Source: Zygnema cylindricum
Taxonomy: Eukaryota; Streptophyta; Zygnematophyceae; Zygnematales; Zygnemataceae
NCBI GenBank assembly: GCA_037447655.1
Contig: JBBHKE010000121.1
Location: forward strand, 124,001-188,000
Reading direction: 5' to 3'
Length of the DNA: 64,000 bases
Shown piece by piece: positions 24,954 to 36,357 of the stretch (position 1 is the first letter of the stretch; each line of letters begins with the position of its first letter). The notes beneath the pieces are model-generated. The model was not told where the DNA came from and did no database searches. It was given only the letters and a program-made list of their open reading frames with translations. The translations under genes were made by a program, and so were the position numbers.

Positions 24954-25751
24954 AAAATAAAAAATGCTCAATTCGACATGTGAGGCGCTTACTGGTTTTA
25001 TTGTCTCTATGATAATAGTACCACGCTTTCCAGGTACTTTCTATACGTTTTCCTGTTCTATGTGGTGCCGGAGTCTTTTTGGCCGCTGACAGTTTTAAGT
25101 GGATGGCCGTCACAATAAAATGCAATCTCCGACAGATTCTACACAGCTGCTAATCGTTTTTACTTTTTACAGTTTGACGAAAGCGCTTCGAGCAATCAAA
25201 AACTAAGCATGTGATTCTTAACTCCTAAATTCTATCGTGCCAAAATTGATATTTCGACGTTAGACAAGCTATAATACGTCCAGAGGACGTTTTTTAGTAC
25301 GCACTTTAAGATAAATATGGGATCATTTCGTACAAACACTTTCTTCAACGGTTTTTGCTTGTAAATCCGTTACACTTTCCAGCTTGCTTAAAACAGTTTT
25401 AAGCAAGCTGCGAGTGCGCAGTTCCAACTGTCCAAGTGTCCAGCCTACCACGTACGGTCTCTGTTGCGGAAGGGCACAGGTGTACGATTTTGTCTCCATT
25501 CTCCTTGGAGCGTGACGTGACAGCTTACTTCATTTCTTTCCTCTTTTCCCTTTCTTAACTTCGGTCTTCCTTCACTGCAGAGACGACTGGCTGGTTTCTC
25601 AGGAAAATACTTGTACAGAACAACTGTGCGGTACTGTAGTGGCCCACGCTGTTATCTCCTACGCGCCTCTCTCTCCCTCTCTCTGCCTCTCTCTCTTCCT
25701 CATTTTTTCTGTTTCTCTCTTCCCCTCTCGTTTTGCCATCCGTGTGCATAA

Positions 25752-26470
25752 ATGGCGGACGATAATCCTTCTCAGTATGTGAAACTCCGTCTGGATAACA
25801 TTACAAATCAGCCAGAAAGTGAACCAGGAGAACTTAATCAGCCCGTGGAAGTCCCACAGGTACGGATCGGACAGTACGGTCAGTTGACGGCAAATAGTAC
25901 ACAGACATATTGTACAAAATATTGTTTGGGTTTCTTCTGAGGACGTGATCACTGGAAGAAGCAAATTGTTGGAGCCAAAATTCATGTATTCATTTAATTT
26001 TTTATTTCAAAGCTTTGAAAATTACTATCAATGGATGTTGTTGGACTTTTCTGTGTCACTAGTTTTAAGCATTAAATTTGGTCTCTTACTACGGCACGCA
26101 TATTAGGTCAATGGTTTAGAAAACTGGCCATCAGAACTGAGTAAGCTGAAATGTAAAATCTGAACGAATCAGACAGGTGTTATTTGAATGTACAGATCTG
26201 TGTTTTGTCGTATTTGAACAGAGTTGTCGTTTTTTGACGCTGGACAAGTTCCCTTTCTACGGTAATGTTTGGAGCTAAGGACTTTGCTTTTCCCACTCTT
26301 TCAACACCAATGTAGATATTGCGTCATGTGCTTATCGTTATTTAGCCACACCATTTTGGTACATCAGTATGCTACTCATTCAGAGAAAAGCACCTTGCAA
26401 CAGTGGAAGTCAGAGCAATTTTTTTCAGTTTAAAGCTGATTGGCAGCGTCCATGTAGATCCAATCTCTCT

Positions 26471-26558
<88 letters not shown>

Positions 26559-26948
26559 TTTTTTAAAGCATGGTGAGGGCTTATTTTCAGTTTACAATGA
26601 GTCGCAATTCAAATTATCATGGCAAGCCGGGTTCTGATTCAGGTTCCTGAAGACATTCAAAAAGCTACTCGGTGTCTTTTTTTCCCGCACAGAATGTGCT
26701 ATTTGTTAGAGTCGCTACATTTTAAAGAAGCCTTTGAATTGGCAATGTGGTTTTTCATGGATTGTAGGATGTGCGTGTTTTACTTCGTTCTTGTTTAATC
26801 CTGACATTTTCTGTAGGTGTTTTTTCCTGTCAGCTTAATCCTCCTCGATGTATCGAATGTGGACAAGTGTTACCACAGTCATATGAACCACCGGCCAATG
26901 AGCCGTGGACAACTGGCATATTTGGATGCGCAGAGGATACTCAATCTT
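25752..26948 (+). CDS. PLAC8 exons 1 and 2, duplicate A
   Basis: Exon 1 (25752-25859) encodes 36 residues from [10 protein letters not shown] to [10 protein letters not shown]. Exon 2 (26834-26948) encodes 38 residues including [10 protein letters not shown] and [16 protein letters not shown]. Both are intact, with GT-AG sites, and the encoded residues equal those of duplicate B. Exon 2 is 115 nt (phase 0 to phase 1), so a transcript with both copies of exon 2 would lose frame. This copy could serve as an alternative promoter and 5' end spliced to exon 3 at 32482, or be non-functional, or be a false duplication caused by two haplotypes in the assembly. Confidence 0.75.
26464..26556. repeat. 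(CT)n microsatellite in intron 1, duplicate A
   Basis: About 90 bases of CT repeat after a short C run. The matching place in duplicate B (29551-29566) has only about seven CT units followed by unrelated bases. Confidence 0.9.
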
Positions 26949-27773
26949 GTATGTTTTCTTTTTTATTCTCTCTCTCTCTCACTCCCTTATTCTTTCCGCT
27001 AGATTTTTTTAATTTATTCAGGATTGAATTTTTCTTTAAACTTGCAGAATTAGGTTTTATTTTGCCCTAATTTAATTGTGTGACTTAATATTTTTAGATT
27101 TCATGAATGTATTCGATTGTGTCAATTATTTCGTCTCTTACTTCTATCAACGCGCTGGCCAGTCGTTTGTTCCCTTGATGTATCATTTTATAACGAAGGG
27201 TTACCTGTTTTTTCATTTTCCTGTCTTAAAAACGGAAAAAAGCGATATTGAAGAAAACAGAAGAGAAAGAGACATATTGTCACTTCTGCTGATCGATTGA
27301 ATTTATGGAAAGGTCTGCTGTTACATTTTTCTTTTTTAGGAAAATTGTTCACACTGATGTAGGATGTTTGATTTTATGTTGTTGAGCTAGATTGTAGTTT
27401 TATTAGTTTGTAGCCTTTTTTACAAAGATCTACTTGGCTCATTGCCCTGAGTGTGGATTCTGTCAGCAAAATTATGTGCACGTTTTAAAAAAAACATGCA
27501 CTATTTTCTATCTGTTCAACAGATCAGCCATTTACATAATGTTTTAGGTTTTTGCTGAACAAGAAAGAATTTATCCCACAAATTTTGAAAAAGACTTCGC
27601 ACCGATTTGGTGTTCAGACTTAATATATGAACAAAAAATGGTGAAAGTGTACTCTCTGGCCTGGTTTAGTCTTGAACTTATGTTGGTTATCAAGCGTTGG
27701 AGGCACTTTAGCATCCCTTTTTGAGCTCTTGATAGAGAGACAAGTTGAATACCTCTGAAATTGTAAAGATCAA

Positions 27774-28094
27774 GAATAAACTACGCTATTTGCGAATTTA
27801 AAAAAAACCGGAAAGGAATTAGCCGACACTACGCTAATAGCGATTGGCGGTGTAGTGAACTTGAGAACCGCATATAGGCGGTGCAGTGAACTAGAGAACC
27901 GCATATAGTGTTTCCTTACATTTTATGCAATGTTGGGATGTTGCCTTAACTGTATTCCTTTCTTTGGCAGTTTTTAGTTTGTGGCCGGTTTGCTGGATCT
28001 GTAATCTACTTTTTTTTTTTTTTTTTTCCCGTGGTTCATTCACGGTAGAAATTTTGTTTGGTTGCCCGTCCGCGTTTTTTTTTTTTTCCCGGTT
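27774..28094. other. Spacer between the PLAC8 duplication units
   Basis: Holds the terminal motif CTAATAGCGATTGGCGGTGTA (about 27834-27854), a two-copy 32-bp tandem ending GAGAACCGCATATA (about 27848-27910), and T-rich DNA. No gene seen. Confidence 0.5.
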
Positions 28095-28308
28095 TTTTTT
28101 CCCACGGAATGTCATCCTACGCCGTGTCAGTTCGCTAAAAAAATTCGTCCGGCGGCGTGCGCTGTACTTTGATCTTACGTCAGATTCGGACGTTCGTACA
28201 GGAGTGTGCACGACGCACACACATACAGGCCTACGTTGCGCGAGTTTTGTGCAAAGTTTTGTGCGCCTACCAAAGGCATACCATAAAAAAACCTACTTTT
28301 GAACTATG
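28095..28308. mobile_element. Right part of an ATAGTTCAAAAGTAGG-family element, copy 3
   Basis: Nearly identical to about 20365-20575, ending CCTACTTTTGAACTATG. No left end was found. The bases after it, TTCTCAATT, match the left flank of the complete copy at 19885-19893 in eight of nine places. Confidence 0.8.
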
Positions 28309-30723
28309 TTCTCAATTCTTAAATTCTATCGTGCCAAAATTGATATTTCGACTTCGTACAAGCTATAATATGTCCAAAGGACGTTTTTTAGTATGCACTG
28401 TACAATAAAATATGAGAACCTTTCGTACGTCCACTTTCTTCTACGGTTTTTGCTTGTAGATCCGTTACGCCTTCCAGCTTGTTTAAAAGTTAAAACTGTT
28501 TTGCCGAACTGCAAATGTGCAGTTCCAACTGTCCAAGTGTCCAACCTACCACGTACGGTTCCTGTTGCGGAAGGGCACAGGTGTACGATTTTGTCTCCAT
28601 GCTCCTTGGAGCGTGACGTGACATCTTACTTCATTTCTTTTCTCTTTCCGTTCTCCTGCCTTCCTTCTCTGCAGAGACGTCTAGCTGGCTTCTCAGGAAA
28701 ATACTTGTTCAGAAGAACTGTGCGGTAGTGGCCCACGCTGTTATCTCTTACGCGTCTCTCTCTCCCTCTCTCTGTCTCTCTCTCCCTCGTTTTTTCTGTT
28801 TCTCTCTTCCCCTCTCGTTTTGCCATCCGTGTGCATAAATGGCGGACGATAATCCTTCTCAGTATGTGAAACTCCGTCTGGATAACATTACAAATCAGCC
28901 AGAAAGTGAACCAGGAGAACTTAATCAGCCCGTGGAAGTCCCACAGGTACGGATCGGACAGTACGGTCAGTTGACGGCAAATAGTACACAGACATATTGT
29001 ACAAAATATTGTTCGGATTTCTTCTGAGGACGTGATCACTGGAAGAAGCAAATTGTTGGAGCCAAAATTTATGTATTTTTTTATTTTTTTATTTCAAAGC
29101 TTTGAAAATTACTATCACTGGATGTTGTTGGACTTTTCTGTGTCACTAGTTTTAAGCATTAAAATTGGTCTCTTACTACGGCACTGCATATTAGGTCAAT
29201 AGTTTAGAAGACTGGCCATCAGAACTGAGTAAGCTGAAATGTAAAATCTGAACGAATCAGACAGGTGTTATTTGAATGTACAGATCTGTGTTTTGTCGTA
29301 TTTGAACAGAGTTGTCGTTTTTTGACGCTGGACAAATTCCCTTTCTACGGTAATGTTTGGAGCTAAGGACTTTGCTTTTCCCACTCTTTCAACACCAATG
29401 TAGATATTGCGTCATGTGCTTATCGTTATTTAGCCACACCATTTTGGTACATCAGTATGCTACTCATTCAGAGAAAAGCACCTTGCAACAGTGGAAGTCA
29501 GAGCAATTTTTTTCAGTTTAAAGCTGATTGGCAGCGTCCATGTAGATCCAATCTCTCTCTCTCTCAACGTCCGAAAAAAAAGAAAGATTGGTCGATCTGA
29601 CGAAGGTTCCTGAAGACATTCAAAAAGCTACTCGGTGTCTTTTTTTCCCGCACAGAATGTGCTATTTGTTATCGCTACATTTTAAAGAAGCCTTTGAAAT
29701 GGCAATGTGATTTTTCATGGATTGTAGGATGTGCGTGTTTTACTTCGTTCTTGTTTAATCCTGACATTTTCTGTAGGTGTTTTTTCCTGTCAGCTTAATC
29801 CTCCTCGATGTATCGAATGTGGACAAGTGTTACCACAGTCATATGAACCACCGGCCAATGAGCCGTGGACAACTGGCATATTTGGATGCGCAGAGGATAC
29901 TCAATCTTGTATGTTTTCTTTTTTATTCTCCTCTCTCTCTCTCTCACTCCCTTATTCTTTCCGCTAGTTTTTTTTAATTTATTCAGGATTGAATTCTGTA
30001 AACTTGCAGAATTAGGTTTTATTTTGCCCTAATTTAATTGTGTGACTTAATGTTTTTAGATTTCATGAATGTATTCGATTGTGACAATTATTTCGTCTCT
30101 TACTTCTATCAACGTGCTGGCCAGTCGTTTGTTCCCTTGATGGATCATTTTATAACGAAGGGTTACCTGTTTTTTCATTTTCCTGTCTTAAAAACGGAAA
30201 AAAGCGATAGTGAAAAAATAGAAGAGAAAGAGACATGTTGTCACTTCTGCTGATCGATTGAATTTATGGAAAGATCTGCTGTTACATTTTTCTTTTTTAG
30301 GAAAATTGTTCACACTGATGTTATAAGGATGTTGAGCTAGATTGTAGTTTTATTAGTTTGTAGCTTTTTTTACAATGATCTACTTGGCTCATTGTCCTGA
30401 GTGTGGATTCTGTCAGCAAAATTATGTGCACGTTTTAAAAAAAATATGCACTATTTTCTATCTGTTCAACAGATCAGCCATTTACATAATGTTTTAGGTT
30501 TTTGCTGAACAAGAAAGAAATTATCCCACAAATTTTGAAAAAGACTTCGCACCGATTTGGTGCTCAGACTTAATATATGAACAAAAAATGGTGAAAGTGT
30601 ACTCTCTGGCCTGGTCTAGTCTTGAACTTATGTTGGTTATCAAGCGTTGGAGGCACTTTAGCATCCCTTTTTGAGCTCTTGATAGAGAGACAAGTTGAAT
30701 ACCTCTGAAATTGTAAAGATCAA
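28309..30723 (+). repeat. PLAC8 5' duplication unit B
   Basis: Partner of unit A at 25214-27773. It starts just after an inverted-repeat element relic, whereas unit A at the same point has an uninterrupted site. Confidence 0.9.
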
Positions 30724-33630
30724 TAATGAGCACAGCGAAACATGCAAATTCAGCAAACCACCTTAGTGGACATTTGTCATTACTTGGTCTACAGGACAGT
30801 GACACGTTTTGGACTACATACATTTCTTTCTAAATCACATACTTCGATTTTCATTCTGAAAAAAGTTCTCATAGTATATGGAGTCCATAGCGCCCAGTTA
30901 GCAACTCAGCCCGGTTTGGAACAGACCAAGCTAAACCAAACAAAGCAATTTTTTTTGTTTTTCGGTTCGTCAAATTTCCTTCATGGTTTAAATCAGTTTG
31001 GTTTGATATGGCCGAATTTTGAAACTACTTGGTTTGGTTCGAATTCGACAAACCAGGTTCAAACCGATGTAGGAATGTAAGGATGTCGACTGTGTACTAT
31101 GGCACGGTATAGCGTGGGTAAGTACAGCAAAATCCAGCCTGTCATGTCGATGTCAAATTTTTTGTGCTTTTTCAGGGAAGTTGAATGCAAATAGAAAATG
31201 TGGTCCCTTTTGTTCCTCCCTCTCTCTCCCCCTCTCTCCCTTTCTCCCCCCTTCAGTTCTCTGCTGCGGCGTCGCCTCTTCTGGATGTCAGATGGCCCTC
31301 GGAGATGTCATTCAAAGGTTCGGATGTCATCCAGAGGCGACAAGACGTCATCCAGAGGCTCTGACGAGGCTCTAAGATGTCATCACAGAGCCTTCAGAAT
31401 GTCATCCAGAGATCACAATCTGGCTCCATGTCTGTTCTGTTATGGCGTGGCGTACAGTTTCTGTTATGGCATGGCACATTTTTACCTTGAAATGGCTTTC
31501 TTATAGGCATTCTCTTTAACGATTTAAAGGTTTGGCCTTACAGTTTGATCATTGCAATGGGCTGAGTGCTGATGACCTATTGAAGTTGGTTGATGGATTT
31601 CTAGTCTGGGCATGGAAGTTGAAACAGCTGACAAGTACAAGGGATAATGAAACTTATTGATAATATGTCATTTCCATTGTGAAGTATTGGTGGTACCAAT
31701 CACGATCTCAGTGGTTGTTGTAACTGTTATTTTTTACATTCTGAAAGGCGTTGCTAGAAATTGACGCTAGCATCAGATGTTCCTGGCGCAAGGGTTCTCT
31801 GGTATTGTCAATTTTATTGTTTTTAGTAAATTCCAGTGAAGATATGAATATGGCAAACAATTTTTTTGAATAAGCACGTTTTAGAGTTAGTCGTAACGGT
31901 TCCTGCCAATCGGAAAGCAGTCCGTTGAAGAAACAACGTGTCAACTTTGCATGTATACATGACTAGAAAAGCAATCAGCAATTGTGCATGAATGAAAGCA
32001 TGTGATTTTACAAGTTAATGCAATACCTGTCAGATTGCAGAAGCAAACCTCCACTCTTTTCTTCTTTTTGTTTTCCTTACCTCCTGGATAGCAACCAACA
32101 CCATTTGATTATTGTTGTGATTGACACTAATCATTAACGGAGTGAATTGCTTGTTTTTGGTGAATTTAAATCACTCTTGTAGAATGCTTTTGGTGGAGTG
32201 AGGATTGTTCTGAAATTTATGTAAAGTAGCTACAGTAACACAAAATTGAAGATCTTCTACCAAACCTACACTTATACACCACAAATTATGAAACGTTGCT
32301 AACGCTAGTTGTTTTTTTTTAACGCTAATTCTTTAACCGGTTTAAAAACAGCCACGTCAATTGAAACTGAATTAGAGATATTAACACAAATATAAACCCA
32401 GGTTAATAACTTCTTTACTCTAATAACGATTCACAATGTAGTCCCCCTAACCTTTCAACATGTAATTTGTCGTCTTTGCAGGCTGGTTGGGCTTATTCTG
32501 TCCGTGTGTCCTTTTTGGACAAAATGTGGAAAACTTGAAAGATATTCCATGGACAACCCCATGCATCATGCATGGGATATTTGTAGAAGGAGGGATGGCG
32601 GCAGCTGTAGCAACAGCAATTTTGCAAAGTACTTTGGACGTCAGTACTACTTTTTGTCTAGTTGAAGGCCTCATCTTTTCTTGGTGGATGTGTGGAATAT
32701 ACACCGGGCTTTTTCGGCAAGAGCTACAGAAAAAGTACCATCTCAGGGTGAGGATGAATCCTCTTTTTGGTTTGTTGTCTTCGACAAGCTTTCACCTAGA
32801 CTTGGTTCTCAATATGGGCATTTCTTCACTAAATCGGATACAAACCGGTGTACACTATTGCGGATTTCGCACTTTATCTGATTCTATGCATACTATTATT
32901 AACATACTATATAAGGGAGGAAAACGCTAAAACATCCTGGCTTTGCCGGCTTTTATTGGGGAGGCGCAAGTCATTTTGATTGAGATGGTCTCATTCATGC
33001 AGTGATAAATCTGTGGAGCAAACGAGTCAGGGAATTTTGTGCTTAGGAAACTCTTTGATGGATGTGCTATTTACCGTTATAGAACTAAGTGTCATGAGAG
33101 TTACTGTGTAAAGGTCAGGTTCTTTTCCTTGACATAGGTGTTTATCCCTTGGGCTTGTGTCGTATCTACTTCTTCTTCAGTTCACTGTTATTCTTCTTCT
33201 CATGTTTAGAGCATCTTCAACTTTTGGCTTTCAACTACGGACTTTTTTAAATCATTGCAACGGTTTTCTGTCATTGATTCCCTTTTTCTGTTATTATGTG
33301 TGGTCTTTTTTGAATCCTTGACCCTCATGCCGTCATTGATTCCGTTTTTTTGTGACACTGTGCTTGTTTTTTTCAGAATCTTTGACTCGTGTTTCTCTTT
33401 TTTGTTATTATGGGTGTTTTTTTCATAATCGCTGACCCTCGTGTCTCTCGGTTTTTGCACAGAACTCTCCATGCGACCCTTGCTGCGTGCACTGCGTCCT
33501 TCACTGGTGTGCCCTATGTCAGGAGCATCGCGAGATGAAGGGGCATCTTGTTGAGGAGCCCGTTCCCATGACTGTTATTAACCCGCCGTCTACTCAGGAG
33601 ATGGAGGGGGGTAGCAGCGCCAACAGTTGA
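28839..33630 (+). CDS. PLAC8-family cysteine-rich membrane protein
   Basis: Four exons: 28839-28946, 29794-29908, 32482-32747 and 33463-33630, giving 218 residues with stop TGA at 33628-33630. All splice sites are GT-AG and phases agree. Features are CIECGQ in exon 2, the family motif CPCVLFG at residues 81-87, two hydrophobic stretches at about residues 111-150, [12 protein letters not shown], and a C-terminal Cys-rich block [11 protein letters not shown] with [11 protein letters not shown]. This matches plant PLAC8/cell-number-regulator-like proteins of the subgroup with [15 protein letters not shown] and IPWTTPC motifs. PLAC8 proteins sit in membranes and have been linked to metal or calcium transport and organ size; the role of this member is unknown. 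Exons 1 and 2 also exist at 25752-26948. It converges on the receptor kinase. Confidence 0.92.
31297..31424. repeat. Short degenerate tandem repeat in PLAC8 intron 2
   Basis: About five units of 22-30 bases centred on GATGTCATCCAGAGGC. No role is apparent. Confidence 0.7.
33250..33455. repeat. Imperfect tandem repeat in PLAC8 intron 3
   Basis: T-rich units of roughly 60 bases containing GACTCGTGTTTCTC or GACCCTCGTGTCTC and TCATTGATTCC. They lie just before the exon 4 acceptor and enrich it in pyrimidines. Confidence 0.5.
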
Positions 33631-35169
33631 TCCTACATTGCGTCCAGTTTTGGTCAGCATGTCTTTTTACCTTCGCAGAAAGTAGATATAGATAGTGAGA
33701 AGAGGTTTTTTTTTTTCCTTCCTCTTGTGGTACATGATTATGGTTAGGTTTTGTGGGTATATTCCCCAGTATGTACCTACCGTTCTCTCCCACACATCTA
33801 CAACAATGCGTAGTTTTTCACATTAGGGTTACGTAGAGGAAATTACTGGCTAGACACACCGTGGGTGTACTTTTGTGGCAACTAGTAGCATTCATTTTGA
33901 TGTGTTTTATCCTCGGAAGGGAAACAAATTGCTTCAAATTTTTTGCAATATAAATGAAATGATTTCATTTTCCCAACCAGAGGCATTTAGTGTCTCGTAT
34001 CTTCTTGTTGTAGAGCATGATACCTTTTTCTTCTCCTGTATTTACAATGGGATGTTCAACATCTTTGTACACAACACAAACTAATACCAAAGTCACTTTC
34101 AGGATTGTGTTAAAACTACCAGGATTGAAGACTGATTTGATTATCAAGCTGGAGTTGGCCATTGAGTGGGCCGTTAGGTCAACGTTACATGGGTAGTATA
34201 GTTTTAAACTTGCATTTACATTGCTGACGTATATACATCCGTATTAAATTCTGTTGTTGTTGTCATCTTCAGATAAGGCGACTTGACTGGAACTTCCATC
34301 CTTGTGATCCTTTCATTTTATACTAAGACGTTTACTCATGATTCAAATTTTAAGAATACATGACCCATATTTTAACAGTTTCAGATGTGGGATATGTTCT
34401 TGTCAGGACTCTGGGGGACACTAAATCAAATAGGTCGTCACAGTTAACACTCAAAAATGTAAACTCATTTGGGGCTGACTAGTACGAACTCCGGTGGACA
34501 AATTTTATGACATGCCATTGTATTAAACAGTAAAATAAGAGTCGTGATTTTTAAGGTACTGCCATATGTTGAAAACCAATGAAGTAAACAAGACATCAGG
34601 AAATCGTTAGTGTTTATTGATTGCTTAATATCTGTAAGCACAGTGAATCTAGATGCAAAACTGTCAGCTATCTATCACTAATTTCCCTGCATGAGCACGA
34701 ACAAAATAGAAAAACCTCCTTTTATTATAATAAAACTAGCCTACTATCGTACACTCATTGAATAGATATCAGCTGACTAACGGATGCCTACATGGTGTTG
34801 ATATGGTACATAGTGGTGGCAGAAAGTAATATACAAAAGTATCGGTTAAAAATAATTTGACAGACCCAAATGTCCTTCGTTTTAGAGTGTCAGTTCCAAA
34901 AAAGTATTTCTCCAAAATCTTAACTTGGTCCTTTGCCTTCAAATTCGCATTTCTCCATATGTTGCTTTTCAGATAATGAGAAATTTCAGCCCAAAGGCAG
35001 GCAGTCATCTCCCAGTATTTTCCGTGCCACAACAACCGTACAACAAAACTCTCATGGAGCTGATTTGTTGTATGTTCAGCAATTACAATTCTCGCGAACA
35101 AAGTATTGGTCCAGATTTTAACAAAGTCCACCCTGCTCTTCTTCCCCTTTCTTGCACTTTTCCCCCTTT
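33631..35169. other. Convergent intergenic region
   Basis: Lies between the PLAC8 stop and the receptor kinase stop and must hold both 3' untranslated regions. Open frames are short. Several AATAAA-like words occur, but no polyadenylation site can be fixed. Confidence 0.5.
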
Positions 35170-36357
35170 TCACCCATTCATGAAATCAGCATTTCTCGCC
35201 AACAACATCTCACGCAGCCTGCTTTGTTGCATATCCCCTGGACCACCTCTTTTCCTTTTAGATATTCCCTCCACACTACCTTCCTCCTGGCCCTCACATC
35301 CCTGGGCAGTAAAGCTGTTTTCACTTGTCTCCTTGACCACCCATTCCCCAGAGCTCGAGAGCTGGGATAAAGCTTCCTCATACTTCTCCTCTTGCATCAA
35401 TTTAGTCAAGCTCAACCGCTTCTCTTTATTAATAGTCATCCTACCACTTCCGGTGGCACTATACGAATCACCTGACCATATATATCTGTCTGAAATTTCC
35501 TTCGTCTTAGTCTCGGCATTCAGGTCTTTTACAGGACTTTGCCCAATACCTGGCAGTACAACTTTTGCAGTCTCCAACAGTCCTCTGAAAATCGTACCAA
35601 CGCTTTCTGGGGAACTATTGACATTCTTGTGCGATTCAGCTCTCCACTCATTCGTAAACTCATTGTTTTCATCATCTGATACTTCCCCTAATTCAGTGCC
35701 ATCGAAATCCGACCTCAAACGACAGCTTTCAGAACCGTCTGTTTCTTCATTAACATCCTCTGACCATGCCATAACATCGGAATACTGAAAACTACCTTGT
35801 CCATGACCCTCGACACCACTGTTAAATCCTCCCCTTTCCCTTAACCAAGGAGAGTGGTCACTCATTTTGTTACTACTAGCAAAACCCGTGTGGTCAATCG
35901 GATCTTCTTCGAACTTGTTTCCTGCCCCTTTCAGTTTTGACCCAGCTGACCTTGGAAATTGAGACTCGCTTGTCCCCTCATAGCAAATGTCTATGGCTGA
36001 ATGCTCATTTCTGAACTGAGAGTTCTGCCCCGTCACACTAAAATTGTGGTTAACAAAGTCTTGTGGACAGGTCCTCTTCATCTGTCGACTACTCCAAGAA
36101 TCACTTGACAAGAAGTTTGGAGTATTCCGACGGTCCAATCCCATGTTGCTCACATGTTCAATGTCCTCATCCGCTTTAGGTCCAGCTTCCCGCGAGTTTA
36201 TTTTGGTGAATGGCGGTTTATAACTTGCATTTTGGTCTTGGTAATTCCCCTCCAATCGACTCATGTGACTATCTTTGTTAAGAACTGCAATTGGTTCACT
36301 CTCATAGTCTCCACTTAAATATGATCCCTCCTTACAACGAAGAAGCATGTGTAAAAC
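35170..36357 (-). CDS. Receptor kinase last exon: kinase end and long C-terminal tail
   Basis: 395 codons plus stop after a GTGCAG acceptor at 36358. The first residues, [17 protein letters not shown], finish the kinase domain started by RPSMEQ in the previous exon. The rest is hydrophilic and Ser/Asn/Glu-rich with an acidic patch ([10 protein letters not shown]) and a basic patch ([11 protein letters not shown]). I recognise no domain. It is too long for a usual RLK tail and may be a docking region. The opposite-strand open frame at 34925-35788 is a shadow. Confidence 0.8.
   Translation of the reverse strand, partial: VLHMLLRCKEGSYLSGDYESEPIAVLNKDSHMSRLEGNYQDQNASYKPPFTKINSREAGPKADEDIEHVSNMGLDRRNTPNFLSSDSWSSRQMKRTCPQDFVNHNFSVTGQNSQFRNEHSAIDICYEGTSESQFPRSAGSKLKGAGNKFEEDPIDHTGFASSNKMSDHSPWLRERGGFNSGVEGHGQGSFQYSDVMAWSEDVNEETDGSESCRLRSDFDGTELGEVSDDENNEFTNEWRAESHKNVNSSPESVGTIFRGLLETAKVVLPGIGQSPVKDLNAETKTKEISDRYIWSGDSYSATGSGRMTINKEKRLSLTKLMQEEKYEEALSQLSSSGEWVVKETSENSFTAQGCEGQEEGSVEGISKRKRGGPGDMQQSRLREMLLARNADFMNG

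Larger units (their letters stand above)
25214..27773 (+). repeat. PLAC8 5' duplication unit A
   Basis: About 2.56 kb matching 28309-30723 with a few percent of differences and several indels. It includes upstream DNA, exon 1, intron 1, exon 2 and part of intron 2. The homology ends after TTGTAAAGATCAA in both units. Unit A has a long (CT)n in intron 1 that is almost absent in unit B. Confidence 0.9.

Noticed and set aside
22940-24962. 9-bp A-rich target duplication for the foldback element
   Set aside because: The flanks are A-rich and match in only six of nine places, so no claim is made.
34925-35788. 287-codon open frame on the plus strand
   Set aside because: It is antisense to the last exon of the receptor kinase, which continues the kinase domain in phase. 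The plus-strand frame has no domain.
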